Of a DNA stretch of 64,000 nt, positions 16,475 through 25,238 are shown piece by piece. The notes beneath the pieces were generated by a model that saw only the letters and a program-made list of their open reading frames with translations, was not told the DNA's origin and made no database searches. A program made the position numbers and the translations under genes. The stretch lies in the NCBI RefSeq assembly GCF_001425755.1, contig NZ_LMDH01000001.1, forward strand, positions 2,452,167 through 2,516,166. The letters are read 5' to 3'. The first letter of the stretch is position 1. Each line of letters opens with the position of its first letter. The DNA is from Aeromicrobium sp. Root344 (GTDB lineage Bacteria; Actinomycetota; Actinomycetes; Propionibacteriales; Nocardioidaceae).

Positions 16475-17373
16475 CCTCGCTCGACCTCTCACTGGATGCG
16501 CGGGAGGTTCCGCTCGGCGGGGTCCGCGGCATCTCGGTGCACCGCACCCTTCCCCATCGCGGATTGCCGACAGTCGGTCCGTGGTGCTTCGTCGACCACT
16601 TCGGGCCCACCGCCGACCACATGAACGTCCTGCCGCACCCGCACACCGGGCTGCAGACCGTGACCTGGCCGCTCGCCGGAGACATCCGGCACCGCGACAA
16701 CCTCGGCAGCGACGTCGTGCTCAAGCCCGGCGAGCTCAACCTCATGACGTCGGGTGACGGCGTGGCGCACTCGGAGTTCTCCGTCGGCGACACGAGTGGG
16801 CCGATGCACGGGCTGCAGCTGTGGGTCGCGCTGCCCAACCTCCGGCGTACGGGCGCGGCCGGCTTCGAGCACCACCCCGACCTGCCGGTCGCCGACGGCA
16901 AGAACTGGACGGCCACGGTCCTGATGGGTGAGCTCGACGAAGCGGCGTCGCCGGCCACGACGTACTCACCGATGGTCGGCGCCGAGCTGACCGTACGTCC
17001 CGGCGGCGCGGTCGTACCGCTGCGGCCCGAATTCGAGCACGCGGTGCTTGCGGTGACCGGCGAGGCGCTCGTCGGCGGCACCGAGATCGTGCACCGGCAG
17101 ATGCGCTACCTCGCGCCGGGTCGCGAGGACGTCGAGCTGTTCGTCCCCGCGGAGACGACCCTCCTGCTGATCGGCGGCACGCCGTTCGACGAGGAGCTCG
17201 TGATGTGGTGGAACTTCATCGGCCGGTCGCACGAGGACATCGTGCAGGCGAGGGACGACTGGGAGAGCGCGTCGGAGCGTTTCGGCGAGGTGGCCGGGCA
17301 CAAGGGACAGCGCATTCCCGCACCGCCGATGCCCGAGCTGCGGCTCAAGCCACGTCGCCGCACCATCGCGTAG
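16471..17373 (+). CDS. Pirin-family cupin protein
   Basis: 300 aa. The N-terminal cupin contains GPWCFVDHFGP, HPHTGLQTVTW and the later HSEFS, which supply the His/Glu ligands for a metal in pirins. A second, degenerate cupin fills the C-terminal half. Bacterial pirins have been linked to quercetinase activity or to metabolic regulation. It is translationally coupled to the phosphatase gene (ATGA overlap). Confidence 0.87.
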   Translation: MTSLDLSLDAREVPLGGVRGISVHRTLPHRGLPTVGPWCFVDHFGPTADHMNVLPHPHTGLQTVTWPLAGDIRHRDNLGSDVVLKPGELNLMTSGDGVAHSEFSVGDTSGPMHGLQLWVALPNLRRTGAAGFEHHPDLPVADGKNWTATVLMGELDEAASPATTYSPMVGAELTVRPGGAVVPLRPEFEHAVLAVTGEALVGGTEIVHRQMRYLAPGREDVELFVPAETTLLLIGGTPFDEELVMWWNFIGRSHEDIVQARDDWESASERFGEVAGHKGQRIPAPPMPELRLKPRRRTIA

Positions 17374-17381
17374 CCCTCGAA

Positions 17382-17412
17382 TTGACCTCAACTCTGATTG
17401 AGGTCCTAGGTT
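17382..17412 (+). promoter_or_regulatory. MerR/SoxR-type promoter with 19-bp spacer
   Basis: TTGACC (-35) at 17382-17387 and TAGGTT (-10) at 17407-17412 are 19 bp apart. A perfect repeat GACCTCAA-CTCTGA-TTGAGGTC (17384-17405) fills the spacer. The over-long spacer with a dyad inside is the hallmark of MerR-family activation, and CCTCAA...TTGAGG matches the SoxR box pattern. No MerR gene is nearby. Confidence 0.7.
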
Positions 17413-17464
17413 TGTCGTGCCCGAGGTGGACACTGGGCATGGCCACCCGATCCTGGAGGACGAC

Positions 17465-19351
17465 ATGAGCATGGACGCCGCAGCGTGGAACTCGTTGCAT
17501 CGGGTGATGAACACGCAGGACGGTCCTCAACGACTGACCAAGGTCACGCTCAAGCGGATCGCAGGCTTCGCCGCGCCCCACAAGCGCCGGCTGGTGCAGT
17601 TCCTCGTGCTGAGCGTGGTGTCGGCCTGCCTGGCGGTGGCGACGCCGGTCCTGGCCGGGCACGTCGTCAACGCGATCGTCAACGGTGACTCGCGCAGCAC
17701 GGTGTTCGGCCTCGCCGGGCTCATCGCGCTGATCGCCGTGGCCGATGCCGCGCTCGCGATCTGGACCCGGTGGCTCTCAGCGACGATCGGGGAGGGCCTG
17801 ATCCTGGACCTGCGCACCACGGTGTTCGACCACGTCCAGCGCATGCCGATCGCGTTCTTCACCCGCACCCGCACCGGAGCCTTGGTCAGCCGGCTCAACA
17901 GCGACGTCCTCGGAGCCCAGCGGGCGTTCAGTGGCACCTTGTCGGGCGTCGTCAGCAACCTCGTCACGCTCACGCTGACACTCGTCGTGATGCTCAGCAT
18001 CTCGTGGCAGATCACCGCGGTGGCCCTCGTCCTTCTCCCGGTGTTCGTCGTCCCCGCTCGCCGCATGGGCAGCCGGCTCGCGGCACTCTCACGCGAGGCG
18101 GCCAACCACAACGCGGTCATGAGCACGCGGATGACCGAACGCTTCTCGGCTCCTGGTGCCACGCTCGTCAAGCTCTACGGCCGGCCCGACGAGGAGTCCG
18201 TCGAGTTCGCGGCGCGAGCCAGTCGGGTGCGCGACATCGGCGTGAAGTCGGCGATGCTGCAGTCGGTGTTCGTCACGGCGCTGACCACCGTGTCGGCTCT
18301 GGCGCTGGCGGTCGTCTATGGCCTCGGTGGCTTCTATGCCCTCAAGGGCTCGCTCGACCCGGGCGACGTCGTGGCGCTCGCGCTCCTGCTGACTCGCTTG
18401 TACGCGCCTCTCACCGCGCTCGCGAGCGCTCGCGTCGAGATCATGAGCGCGGTCGTCAGCTTCGAGCGCGTCTTCGAGGTGCTCGACCTACAGCCTCTGA
18501 TCCGCGAGAAGCCAGACGCCACCGCTGTGCCCGACGGGCCGGTGTCGGTCGAGTTCTCGCACGTGACGTTCGCCTATCCCTCGGCCGACAAGGTCTCGCT
18601 GGCCTCGCTCGAGGAGGTCGCGATGCTCGACAACCGCGGCGGAGTCGACGTCCTGCACGACGTGTCGTTCCGGGTCGAGCCCGGGCAGCTGGTCGCCCTC
18701 GTGGGCACGTCCGGCGCCGGCAAGTCCACCATCGCCAGCCTGATCCCACGCCTCTACGACGTCGACGGCGGCTCGGTCTCCCTCGGTGGCGTCGACGTCC
18801 GCGACCTGTCGATGGCGTCGCTGCGCGAGACGCTGGGCATGGCGACGCAGGACGGCCACCTGTTCCACGAGTCCGTGCGCGACAACCTCAGGCTCGCCCG
18901 TCCCGAGGCGACCGACGACGAGCTGTGGTCCGCGTTGCGCGACGCGCGGCTCGACGAGCTCGTGGCGTCCCTGTCCGACGGGCTCGACACGATCGTGGGG
19001 GAGCGGGGCTACCGGCTCTCCGGCGGCGAACGTCAGCGGCTGACGATCGCCCGGCTGCTGCTCGCGCACCCACGTGTCGTGATCCTCGACGAGGCCACGG
19101 CTCACCTCGACTCGACGTCGGAGTCGGCGGTGCAGGAGGCTCTGGCGGTCGCGCTGGCCGGGCGTACGTCCGTCGTCATCGCCCACCGGCTGTCGACCGT
19201 ACGAGCTGCGGATTGCATCCTCGTCGTCGAGGACGGCCGCATCGTCGAGCAGGGCACGCATCACGAGCTGTTGGCGCTGGGTGGACGCTACGAGGAGCTG
19301 CACCGCACCCAGTTCGACGCCGGGACCGTCGAGCAACCCCTTCCTGGCTAA
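17465..19351 (+). CDS. ABC exporter, fused membrane and ATPase domains
   Basis: 628 aa half-transporter. Six membrane helices in residues ~35-320, then an ATPase domain with Walker A GTSGAGKS, Q-loop in MATQDGHLF, signature LSGGERQR, Walker B VVILDEAT and the switch H in IAHRLST: all catalytic residues are intact. It would form a homodimer exporting drugs, lipids or peptides. I start at the ATG at 17465 behind GGAGGA; an upstream in-frame ATG at 17417 is less likely. The MerR/SoxR-like promoter upstream suggests induction by redox-active or toxic compounds. Confidence 0.88.
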   Translation: MSMDAAAWNSLHRVMNTQDGPQRLTKVTLKRIAGFAAPHKRRLVQFLVLSVVSACLAVATPVLAGHVVNAIVNGDSRSTVFGLAGLIALIAVADAALAIWTRWLSATIGEGLILDLRTTVFDHVQRMPIAFFTRTRTGALVSRLNSDVLGAQRAFSGTLSGVVSNLVTLTLTLVVMLSISWQITAVALVLLPVFVVPARRMGSRLAALSREAANHNAVMSTRMTERFSAPGATLVKLYGRPDEESVEFAARASRVRDIGVKSAMLQSVFVTALTTVSALALAVVYGLGGFYALKGSLDPGDVVALALLLTRLYAPLTALASARVEIMSAVVSFERVFEVLDLQPLIREKPDATAVPDGPVSVEFSHVTFAYPSADKVSLASLEEVAMLDNRGGVDVLHDVSFRVEPGQLVALVGTSGAGKSTIASLIPRLYDVDGGSVSLGGVDVRDLSMASLRETLGMATQDGHLFHESVRDNLRLARPEATDDELWSALRDARLDELVASLSDGLDTIVGERGYRLSGGERQRLTIARLLLAHPRVVILDEATAHLDSTSESAVQEALAVALAGRTSVVIAHRLSTVRAADCILVVEDGRIVEQGTHHELLALGGRYEELHRTQFDAGTVEQPLPG

Positions 19352-19375
19352 CCGCATTATCTGATAGCCTCGATC

Positions 19376-19394
19376 CAGATACCCTCAGTATCTG
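19376..19394. promoter_or_regulatory. Operator-like palindrome before the SDR gene
   Basis: CAGATAC-CCTCA-GTATCTG is a perfect 7-bp dyad ending 16 bp before the SDR start; a further TATCTGA copy lies at about 19359. Likely a TetR-type binding site, but the regulator is not identified. Confidence 0.5.
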
Positions 19395-19410
19395 AACGCG
19401 AGAGGACCTC

Positions 19411-20229
19411 ATGACCCACTTCACCGACAAGGTCGCCGTTGTCACCGGCGCCGGGTCCGGCATCGGCCGGGCGCTGGCCGTCGAGCTCGCCCGGCGCGGA
19501 GCCAAGCTCGCGATCTGCGACGTCGACACGCACGGCCTCGCCGAGACCGAGGCGTTGGTCAAGCGAGCCGGGGCCGAGGTCAAGGCCGATCACCTCGACG
19601 TCTCGCAGCGCGAGCTCGTGCTGGCGTACGCCGATGAGGTGGCCGCGCACTTCGGCCGGGTCAACCTGGTGTTCAACAACGCCGGCATCGCCTTCACCGG
19701 CGAGGTCGAGGCGATGTCGTTCAAGGACTTCGACCGCGTCATGGACGTCGACTTCTGGGGTGTCGTCAACGGCACCAAGGCGTTCCTGCCCCACCTCGTG
19801 GAGTCCGGTGACGGTCACGTCGTCAACATTTCCAGCATCTTCGGGCTGTTCTCCGTGCCGACCCAGAGCGCCTACAACGCCGCCAAGTTCGCCGTTCGTG
19901 GATTCACCGAGTCGCTGCGCCAGGAGATGGTGATCAACGAGCGCCCGGTCAAGGTCACGTGCGTCCATCCGGGCGGCATCAAGACCAACATCGCCCGCAA
20001 CGCCGAGCAGGTCGAGGGCCTCGACCACGACAAGCTCGCAGGCTCGTTCGACAAGCTCGCACGCACCTCGCCGGCCAAGGCCGCCAACGTCATCCTCAAG
20101 GGCGTGGAGAACAACAAGGCGCGGGTCCTGATCGGCGCCGATGCCTGGGTGCTCGACAAGTTCGTACGCCTGACCGGCGCCGGCTACCAGCGTGGCGTCT
20201 CGGCGTTCAGCAAGCGCGCGGGGCTCTGA
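19411..20229 (+). CDS. Short-chain dehydrogenase/reductase
   Basis: 272 aa, ATG at 19411 behind GAGAGGA. Classical SDR: TGAGSGIG cofactor loop (12-19), NNAG (near 89-92), catalytic Ser in NISSIFG and YNAAK (Tyr/Lys near 155-159). The acidic residue after strand 2 (CDVDTH) suggests NAD preference. It stands alone after the ABC exporter and ends convergent to the next gene. Substrate unknown. Confidence 0.88.
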   Translation: MTHFTDKVAVVTGAGSGIGRALAVELARRGAKLAICDVDTHGLAETEALVKRAGAEVKADHLDVSQRELVLAYADEVAAHFGRVNLVFNNAGIAFTGEVEAMSFKDFDRVMDVDFWGVVNGTKAFLPHLVESGDGHVVNISSIFGLFSVPTQSAYNAAKFAVRGFTESLRQEMVINERPVKVTCVHPGGIKTNIARNAEQVEGLDHDKLAGSFDKLARTSPAKAANVILKGVENNKARVLIGADAWVLDKFVRLTGAGYQRGVSAFSKRAGL

Positions 20230-20232
20230 GCC

Positions 20233-20685
20233 TCACGACGGCTGGACGCCCAGGCGGTCGAGCAGCTCCTTGGCCTTCTTGACGTAGAGCTTGGGCAGGC
20301 CGAACTCCCACGACGTGCCGTCGGTGAGCTGAAGCGAGAACGGTGACTGCAGTCCACCCTCGTCGAGGGTGAAACCGGTGACGGCGGATCGTGGGATGCG
20401 GGCGATCTCACCGTCGACCTTGGGCCGGACGAGCCCCTGCTTGACGCGGACGAGGACCAGGGCCTCCGGCGTGAGGGCGAGGTAGGCAGCGAGCCACGAG
20501 CCGGAGGCCTGTGGCAACGCATCGGCGGACTTGCGCGCGACGTCGCCGTCGGCTGCGACGCTGATCATGCCGGAGCCGAGGTTGCGGGCCGCGGCGCCTC
20601 GGCCGATCGCGCCGGCGCTGTTGGGCGGGTTGACCACGCACCCGGCCTCCACCGTCGCTCCGACGAGCTCCTCGACGCCCTTCAT
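20233..20685 (-). CDS. Conserved hypothetical protein with PH-like/GRAM-like pattern
   Basis: 150 aa from the ATG at 20683-20685; no strong ribosome site and earlier in-frame starts exist. An N-terminal helical part (EELVGATVEAGCVVNPP) precedes a beta-rich part: YLALTPEALVLVRVKQG, IARIPRSAVTGFTLDEGGLQ, FSLQLTDGTSWEFGLPKLYVKKAKELLD. That strand order is like small PH/GRAM-type domains in actinobacteria. No membrane segment. I do not recognise a named family. Confidence 0.6.
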   Translation of the reverse strand: MKGVEELVGATVEAGCVVNPPNSAGAIGRGAAARNLGSGMISVAADGDVARKSADALPQASGSWLAAYLALTPEALVLVRVKQGLVRPKVDGEIARIPRSAVTGFTLDEGGLQSPFSLQLTDGTSWEFGLPKLYVKKAKELLDRLGVQPS

Positions 20686-20772
20686 CGCATGGTCCGGGAC
20701 ATCGTGTCTGCTGGGGTCATCCGCCGAGGCTATCGGCGCTGATCGGCCTCCGTCGCCGAAACGGCACAAGTG

Positions 20773-21390
20773 CTAGCCGGTCAGGTCGGCCAGCGCCGAC
20801 GGGCGCGATCCTTCGGGCAGGGCGAGCAGGGTGCCGATCAACGCCTGGGCACAGAGGTCGCGCACCTCGTCGCGACTCGTCTCGGTCGAGTCGAGCCACT
20901 GGTGGCAGGCGTTGCGCATGAAGTGCAGCCAGCTGCGGACCGCGATCTGCATGAGCTCGGACGGCTGACCGTGCGGCTCGACCCCCGCGGTGATGCGCTC
21001 CTGCTGGCGCTGGATGTCTTCCTCCACGATCGCCTGGATCTCCGGGTCGGCTGACGCGGCGCCGTGGAAGATCGCCTTGACCCCCATCTTGTGGTCCTGG
21101 CAGTAGTCGAGGTAGGCCTCGATGCCCTGGCGCAGCCGGTCGAGGATCGGCAGCGACTCGTCCGGAGCCGTGAGCTCCATCATCCGCGTGGACTCCCGGC
21201 GCACCATCGCGGCGAAGAACGCCCGCTTGGTCGGGAAGTAGTGATAGAGCAGGCCGCGTGAGACGCCGGCGACCTCGGACAGCTCCTCGATGTGGACGTC
21301 CTCGTAGGAGCGGTCCGCGAACAGCTCGGCGCCGAGCTCGAGCAGCTGGTCCTGTCGGGCCTCGCGGCTCAGACGGGTACGGGTGGCCAT
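20773..21390 (-). CDS. TetR-family transcriptional regulator
   Basis: 205 aa. N-terminal helix-turn-helix: LLELGAELFADRSYEDVHIEELSEVAGVSRGLLYHYFPTKRAFF (residues ~13-56, shown for orientation by its LLYHYFPTK signature), followed by an all-helical ligand domain. Start chosen at the ATG at 21388-21390, 7 bases after TAGTGT; an alternative ATG is at 21411. Divergent from the CYP102-like P450, which it probably represses. Confidence 0.87.
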   Translation of the reverse strand: MATRTRLSREARQDQLLELGAELFADRSYEDVHIEELSEVAGVSRGLLYHYFPTKRAFFAAMVRRESTRMMELTAPDESLPILDRLRQGIEAYLDYCQDHKMGVKAIFHGAASADPEIQAIVEEDIQRQQERITAGVEPHGQPSELMQIAVRSWLHFMRNACHQWLDSTETSRDEVRDLCAQALIGTLLALPEGSRPSALADLTG

Positions 21391-21412
21391 GTCGCTCACA
21401 CTACTTGACATC

Positions 21413-21458
21413 GATTCAGCAAGGACTAGGCTCGCATTATTGAATCACAGTCCAATAA
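21413..21458. promoter_or_regulatory. Candidate TetR operator region, TetR/P450 intergenic
   Basis: Two interlocked dyads are visible: GATTCA (21413-21418) with TGAATC (21441-21446), and TTATTG (21437-21442) with CAATAA (21453-21458). The second lies directly over the P450 ribosome site region. Binding is inferred. Confidence 0.4.
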
Positions 21459-21467
21459 GGAGTCGCG

Positions 21468-22985
21468 GTGCGCAACGACTGGTCAGGTCAGACGTTTCCC
21501 CACCCGCCGGGGCGCAGGCCCATCGTCGGCGACGCGCTCGGCGCCGAGATGCGGGCACCGTTGCAGAGCACGATGCGGCGCGCCAAGGGGCTGGGACCCA
21601 TCTTCGAGCTCCAGGTCTTCGACCAGAAGTTCGTGTTCGTCACGGGGGCGGAGCTGGCGGCCGAGCTGGCCGACGAGTCCCGCTTCGCCAAGGGCCTGTC
21701 GCCGGCGCTGGTCGCGCTGCGGGAGTTCGCCGGTCAGGGCTTGTTCACGGCATACAACGACGAGACCAACTGGGCCCTCGCTCACGACCTGCTGCGGCCG
21801 GCGTTCACCAAGGCGGCGATGCAGCGCTATCACCCGGTCATGCTCGCGGCGGCGCAGGAGCTGTTCGACACGTGGGACGGCCGAGAGGGGCCGGTCGACG
21901 TCTCGGCCGACATGACGAAGCTGACGATGGAGACCATCAGTCGTACGGCGTTCAGCACCGACTTCGGGTCGTTCAGCCGCGCGGAGCCGCATCCGTTCAT
22001 CCCGGCGATGATCGCGGCGCTCAAGGCTGGGCAGCGCAAGGGCTCGCTCAACGCGATGCCGGGCGCGGGGCTGATGGCCAAGCGGATCGACAAGAAGAAC
22101 GCGCACCATCAGGCGTACGTCGACTCCCTGCTCGACGGGATCATCGCGGAACGTCGCAACGCGAGCGAGCCCGACGACAGCGACCTGCTCGGCATCATGC
22201 TGCACACGCCGCACCCGGAGACCGGTGAGCGGCTCGACGACCTCAACATCCGGCACCAGATCCTGACGTTCCTGGTGGCTGGGCACGAGACGACGTCGGG
22301 GGCGTTGTCGTTCGCGCTCTACTACCTCTCCCGCGATCCGGCCGTGCTGGCCAGGGCCCAGGCCGAGGTCGATCAGGTCCTCGGACCGGACCGAGACGCC
22401 GAGCCGACGTTCGAGCAGGTCGCGAAGTTCCGCTACCTGCGTCGGGTGCTCGACGAGGGCCTGCGGCTGTGGCCCACGGCGCCGGCGTTCACCCGCAGCC
22501 CTCGCGAGACCACCGTGCTCAGCACGGGCCACACGATGCGGCCGGAGGACTGGGCGATCGTGATCCTGCCGCTGATGCACCGCGACCCTGCCGTGTGGGG
22601 AGCGGATGCCGACGAGTTCGACCCGGACCGCTTCCTGCCGGAGAACTCGCGCGGCCGGCAACCACACTCCTACAAGCCGTTCGGCACCGGGGAGCGGTCG
22701 TGCATCGGTCGGCAGTTCGCGCTGCACGAGGCGATCCTGGTGCTGGCCCGCCTGCTGCACCGGTACGACATCGCCGGCGATCCGGCGTACGAGCTGGAGA
22801 TCGCCGAGCGGCTCACACTGATGCCCACGGGATTCGAGCTGAGCATGACGCCGCGGACGCCGTCGGTGGTGCCGGCCGTCGACGTGCCTCAGGCCGAGCC
22901 GAGCGAGGTGTGCCCGGTCTCGTCAATCGACCAGCCGGGATTCCAGGCGACCTCCCACGGATGTCCGTCGGGGTCGGCGAAGTAG
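21468..22985 (+). CDS. Cytochrome P450, CYP102 (BM3)-like heme domain without reductase
   Basis: 505 aa, GTG start behind AAGGAG. The I-helix AGHETTSG (271-278), E330/R333 of the ExxR pair in DEGLRLWPTAPAF, and the heme loop FGTGERSCIG (C412) are intact. FAGQGLFTAYNDETNW and the C-terminal LTLMPTGFEL match the heme domain of P450 BM3, a fatty-acid hydroxylase, but the FMN/FAD reductase that should follow is absent. The last ~35 codons run antisense into the VOC gene and have low similarity to anything expected. It must take electrons from separate partners. Confidence 0.88.
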   Translation: MRNDWSGQTFPHPPGRRPIVGDALGAEMRAPLQSTMRRAKGLGPIFELQVFDQKFVFVTGAELAAELADESRFAKGLSPALVALREFAGQGLFTAYNDETNWALAHDLLRPAFTKAAMQRYHPVMLAAAQELFDTWDGREGPVDVSADMTKLTMETISRTAFSTDFGSFSRAEPHPFIPAMIAALKAGQRKGSLNAMPGAGLMAKRIDKKNAHHQAYVDSLLDGIIAERRNASEPDDSDLLGIMLHTPHPETGERLDDLNIRHQILTFLVAGHETTSGALSFALYYLSRDPAVLARAQAEVDQVLGPDRDAEPTFEQVAKFRYLRRVLDEGLRLWPTAPAFTRSPRETTVLSTGHTMRPEDWAIVILPLMHRDPAVWGADADEFDPDRFLPENSRGRQPHSYKPFGTGERSCIGRQFALHEAILVLARLLHRYDIAGDPAYELEIAERLTLMPTGFELSMTPRTPSVVPAVDVPQAEPSEVCPVSSIDQPGFQATSHGCPSGSAK

Positions 22986-23317
22986 CCGGAGTAGCCGCCC
23001 CACGGCTGCTCCTCACCGGACTTGAGGATCGTGCCGCCAGCAGCCGCGGCCTGGCCGAGGATCTCGTCGACCTCGTCATGGGACCGGGTGTTGAAGGCGA
23101 TGCTGATGCCGCTGAACGTGGCTCCGGTGTCGGCGACGCGGGCGTCGGCGGCCAGCTCGGTCCGGGTCCACAGCGCGAGGATCAGGCCGTTGAGCTGGTA
23201 GAACGCGACCTCGTCCTCGGGATTGCCCTTGGTCCAGCCGAGGCCGTCCTCGTAGAACCGGCGGGCGCGCGCGAGGTCGGACACGCCGAGGGTGATCAGG
23301 CTGAGTCGTTGCTCCAT
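22889..23317 (-). CDS. VOC-family (glyoxalase-like) protein
   Basis: 142 aa, ATG at 23315-23317, 7 bases after TAGCGT, so probably leaderless. Two beta-alpha-beta-beta-beta repeats: SLITLGVSDLARARRFYEDGLGW and the later GYFADPDGHPWEVAWNP. Members bind metal and act as glyoxalases, dioxygenases or antibiotic-binding proteins; the substrate cannot be told. Its 3' end overlaps the 3' end of the P450 gene by 97 bases in convergent orientation. Confidence 0.82.
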   Translation of the reverse strand: MEQRLSLITLGVSDLARARRFYEDGLGWTKGNPEDEVAFYQLNGLILALWTRTELAADARVADTGATFSGISIAFNTRSHDEVDEILGQAAAAGGTILKSGEEQPWGGYSGYFADPDGHPWEVAWNPGWSIDETGHTSLGSA

Positions 23318-23327
23318 GTCCCCGACG

Positions 23328-23828
23328 CTAGCGCCGGGACCTGACACGGACCACGCCCGCGACGGCGGCAATCGTCACCAGGAGCGCCAATGCTGCGACG
23401 ACCACGGGCCTGCTCGACGCCGGATCGCCGACGTCGTCGGTGCCGGCGATCGGTGCGCGTACGTGGTCCGGTCGCAGGGACGTCGCGTCGTCAGCCGGCG
23501 CGATCGAGCAGGCATTCGTACGCAGCTTGGCGTCCGCGCCGATCACGTAGCGGGCGCCGCGTTCGAGGTCGGCGTCGTTCGAGCTCGACACGTTGGCCTG
23601 CGTCTGTCCGGAGAGCACCCGCACCGACGACGGCAGGTCGCGGCCGGCCCAGACCTCTTCGACCTGCATCGTCGTGTAGCCACCGGACGTCGTGCCGGCG
23701 ACACCGAGGAAGATCGTGGCCGAGCCGGCCGGTCCGGCGCCGGCCGCGCACGAGGCAACGGCCGGCGAGGTGGCTGACAGCAGGACGCCGAGCAGCACCA
23801 GGACGAGGAACCGGGACGCGGGCCGCAT
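23328..23828 (-). CDS. Secreted or membrane-anchored hypothetical protein
   Basis: 166 aa. Signal peptide (basic start, hydrophobic 6-24, likely cut after AVA), a beta-rich exported domain with two cysteines (VASCAAG and TNACSIAP), and a C-terminal membrane helix (~142-160) ending in a basic tail. The layout SATIFLGVAGTTSGGYTTMQVEEVWAG resembles small actinobacterial exported proteins that cover a surface-tethered beta domain. Function unknown. Confidence 0.65.
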   Translation of the reverse strand: MRPASRFLVLVLLGVLLSATSPAVASCAAGAGPAGSATIFLGVAGTTSGGYTTMQVEEVWAGRDLPSSVRVLSGQTQANVSSSNDADLERGARYVIGADAKLRTNACSIAPADDATSLRPDHVRAPIAGTDDVGDPASSRPVVVAALALLVTIAAVAGVVRVRSRR

Positions 23829-23870
23829 GCTTCATGATGTCGGCACGGCGGCGATTCGTCTCGGTATCGG

Positions 23871-24722
23871 TCAGGCCAGGGCGCGGAGCGTCTCGACGAG
23901 CGGCGTGGTCGGCCGGCCGAGGAGTGCGCGCAGGTCGCCGTTCGTGAGGGCGAGGTCGCCCTGGGCCGTGGCGGCGTCGATCGCGGTGACGAAGCCGGCG
24001 GTGCCCTCGTCGAGACCGGCCTCGACGAGGATCGCGGTCTGCTGCTCCGGGGTGACCTGGCTGACCGTGATCGTGGTGCCGAGCACCTCGCTGAGCGCGG
24101 CGGCGAGCTCGGCCTGGGTCCAGGCGACGTCGCCCGCCAGCTCGTGGACGGGCTTGACCGGGCTGTCAGTGGTGAGCACGACGGCAGCGGCCTCGGCGTA
24201 GTCGGCGCGGGCGGCGCTGGCGACGAGACCCTCGCCGGCACTGGTCAGGACCGACCCGGTCTGACGGGCGGTCTCGAGCGTCTGGCCGTAGTTCTCGTGG
24301 TACCAGTTGTTGCGCAGCAGGACGTGGTCGATGCCAGCGGTCGCGAGGTACTGCTCGGTGGCGAGGTGCTCCGGGGTGACCGGCAGCGCGGACGTCTCGG
24401 CCTGGGGCGCGCTCGTGTAGACGAGGCGGGACACGTGGTTGGCGATCGCGGCATCGATCACGTTGCGGTGCTGGACCGTCCGCTGGCCGAACTCGTTGCC
24501 GGAGATCAGGAGAACTCGGTCGACGCCGGCGAGTGCGTCCTTGAGGGCGGTCGGGTCGTCGTAGCTCGCGACGCGGACGGTGATGCCCTTGGCGGCCAGC
24601 GGCTCGGCCTTGGCAGCGTCGCGGACGACGGCGACGATCTGATCGGGGGTCGTGCGCTCGAGCAGGGCGTCGACGACGAGGCTGCCCAGCTGTCCGGTGG
24701 CGGCGGTGACGGCAATGGTCAT
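23871..24722 (-). CDS. NmrA-like NAD(P)H-binding oxidoreductase (QorB-type)
   Basis: 283 aa, ATG at 24720-24722. Atypical SDR: AATGQLGSLVVDALL near the N-terminus binds NAD(P), then ASYDDPTALKDALAGVDRVLLISG and LLRNNWYHENYG are typical of NmrA/QorB quinone reductases. It is divergent from an HxlR-type regulator with a conserved cysteine, an arrangement known for electrophile or quinone sensing (QorR/QorB type). Probable role: detoxifying quinones. Confidence 0.82.
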   Translation of the reverse strand: MTIAVTAATGQLGSLVVDALLERTTPDQIVAVVRDAAKAEPLAAKGITVRVASYDDPTALKDALAGVDRVLLISGNEFGQRTVQHRNVIDAAIANHVSRLVYTSAPQAETSALPVTPEHLATEQYLATAGIDHVLLRNNWYHENYGQTLETARQTGSVLTSAGEGLVASAARADYAEAAAVVLTTDSPVKPVHELAGDVAWTQAELAAALSEVLGTTITVSQVTPEQQTAILVEAGLDEGTAGFVTAIDAATAQGDLALTNGDLRALLGRPTTPLVETLRALA

Positions 24723-24759
24723 GGTGGTTCCTTCTCGGTTGGCGGTGCTGTCGAACGTA

Positions 24760-24803
24760 CACTAACGAAATGAAAGCACCAACTCTGGGTTAGCACTAAC
24801 GAA
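24760..24803. promoter_or_regulatory. Candidate HxlR operator
   Basis: CACTAACGAA is repeated directly at 24760-24769 and 24794-24803, and GTTAGCACTAAC at 24789-24800 is a perfect dyad. These sit between the NmrA-like and HxlR-type genes, where an autoregulating HxlR would bind. Confidence 0.55.
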
Positions 24804-24834
24804 CTGCTAGCATGGCCCCACAGGAGGACCACCC

Positions 24835-25200
24835 ATGGCTGAAGATCCGCGACGACCGTTCGACGTGTTCAGTGGCGCATGCCCGTCGCGCGAGGTGCTG
24901 GAGCACGTCACGAGCCGATGGGGATCCCTGACGCTGGCGGCACTGAGTCCTGAGCCGGCGCGCTTCGGCGAGCTGCGGCGGTGTGTCGACGGGGTCAGCG
25001 ACAAGATGCTCTCGCAGACCCTCAAGGCGCTGGAGGCGGACGGCCTGGTCGAGCGGCACGTCAAGTCGACGCTGCCGCCCCATGTCGACTACCGGCTGAC
25101 GCCTAACGGCGAGACGGTCGCTGCCGCGGTCAAGGAGCTGATCCTCGCCCTCTACGCCGTGATGCCTGAGGTCATGGAGACCAAGGCGCAGTCGGCCTGA
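24835..25200 (+). CDS. HxlR-family transcriptional regulator
   Basis: 121 aa, ATG at 24835 after AGGAGGACC. Winged helix with the HxlR pattern: CPSREVLEHVTSRWGSLTLAAL, FGELRRCVDGVSDKMLSQTLKALEADGLVER, and PPHVDYRLTPNGE. The cysteine near residue 17 (SGACPSRE) sits where redox-sensing members (YodB, QorR) have their reactive thiol. Likely represses the divergent quinone-reductase-like gene. Confidence 0.87.
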   Translation: MAEDPRRPFDVFSGACPSREVLEHVTSRWGSLTLAALSPEPARFGELRRCVDGVSDKMLSQTLKALEADGLVERHVKSTLPPHVDYRLTPNGETVAAAVKELILALYAVMPEVMETKAQSA

Positions 25201-25238
25201 CGCACTACTCTCGGTGCACGACGTCGAGAGGACCCCTC

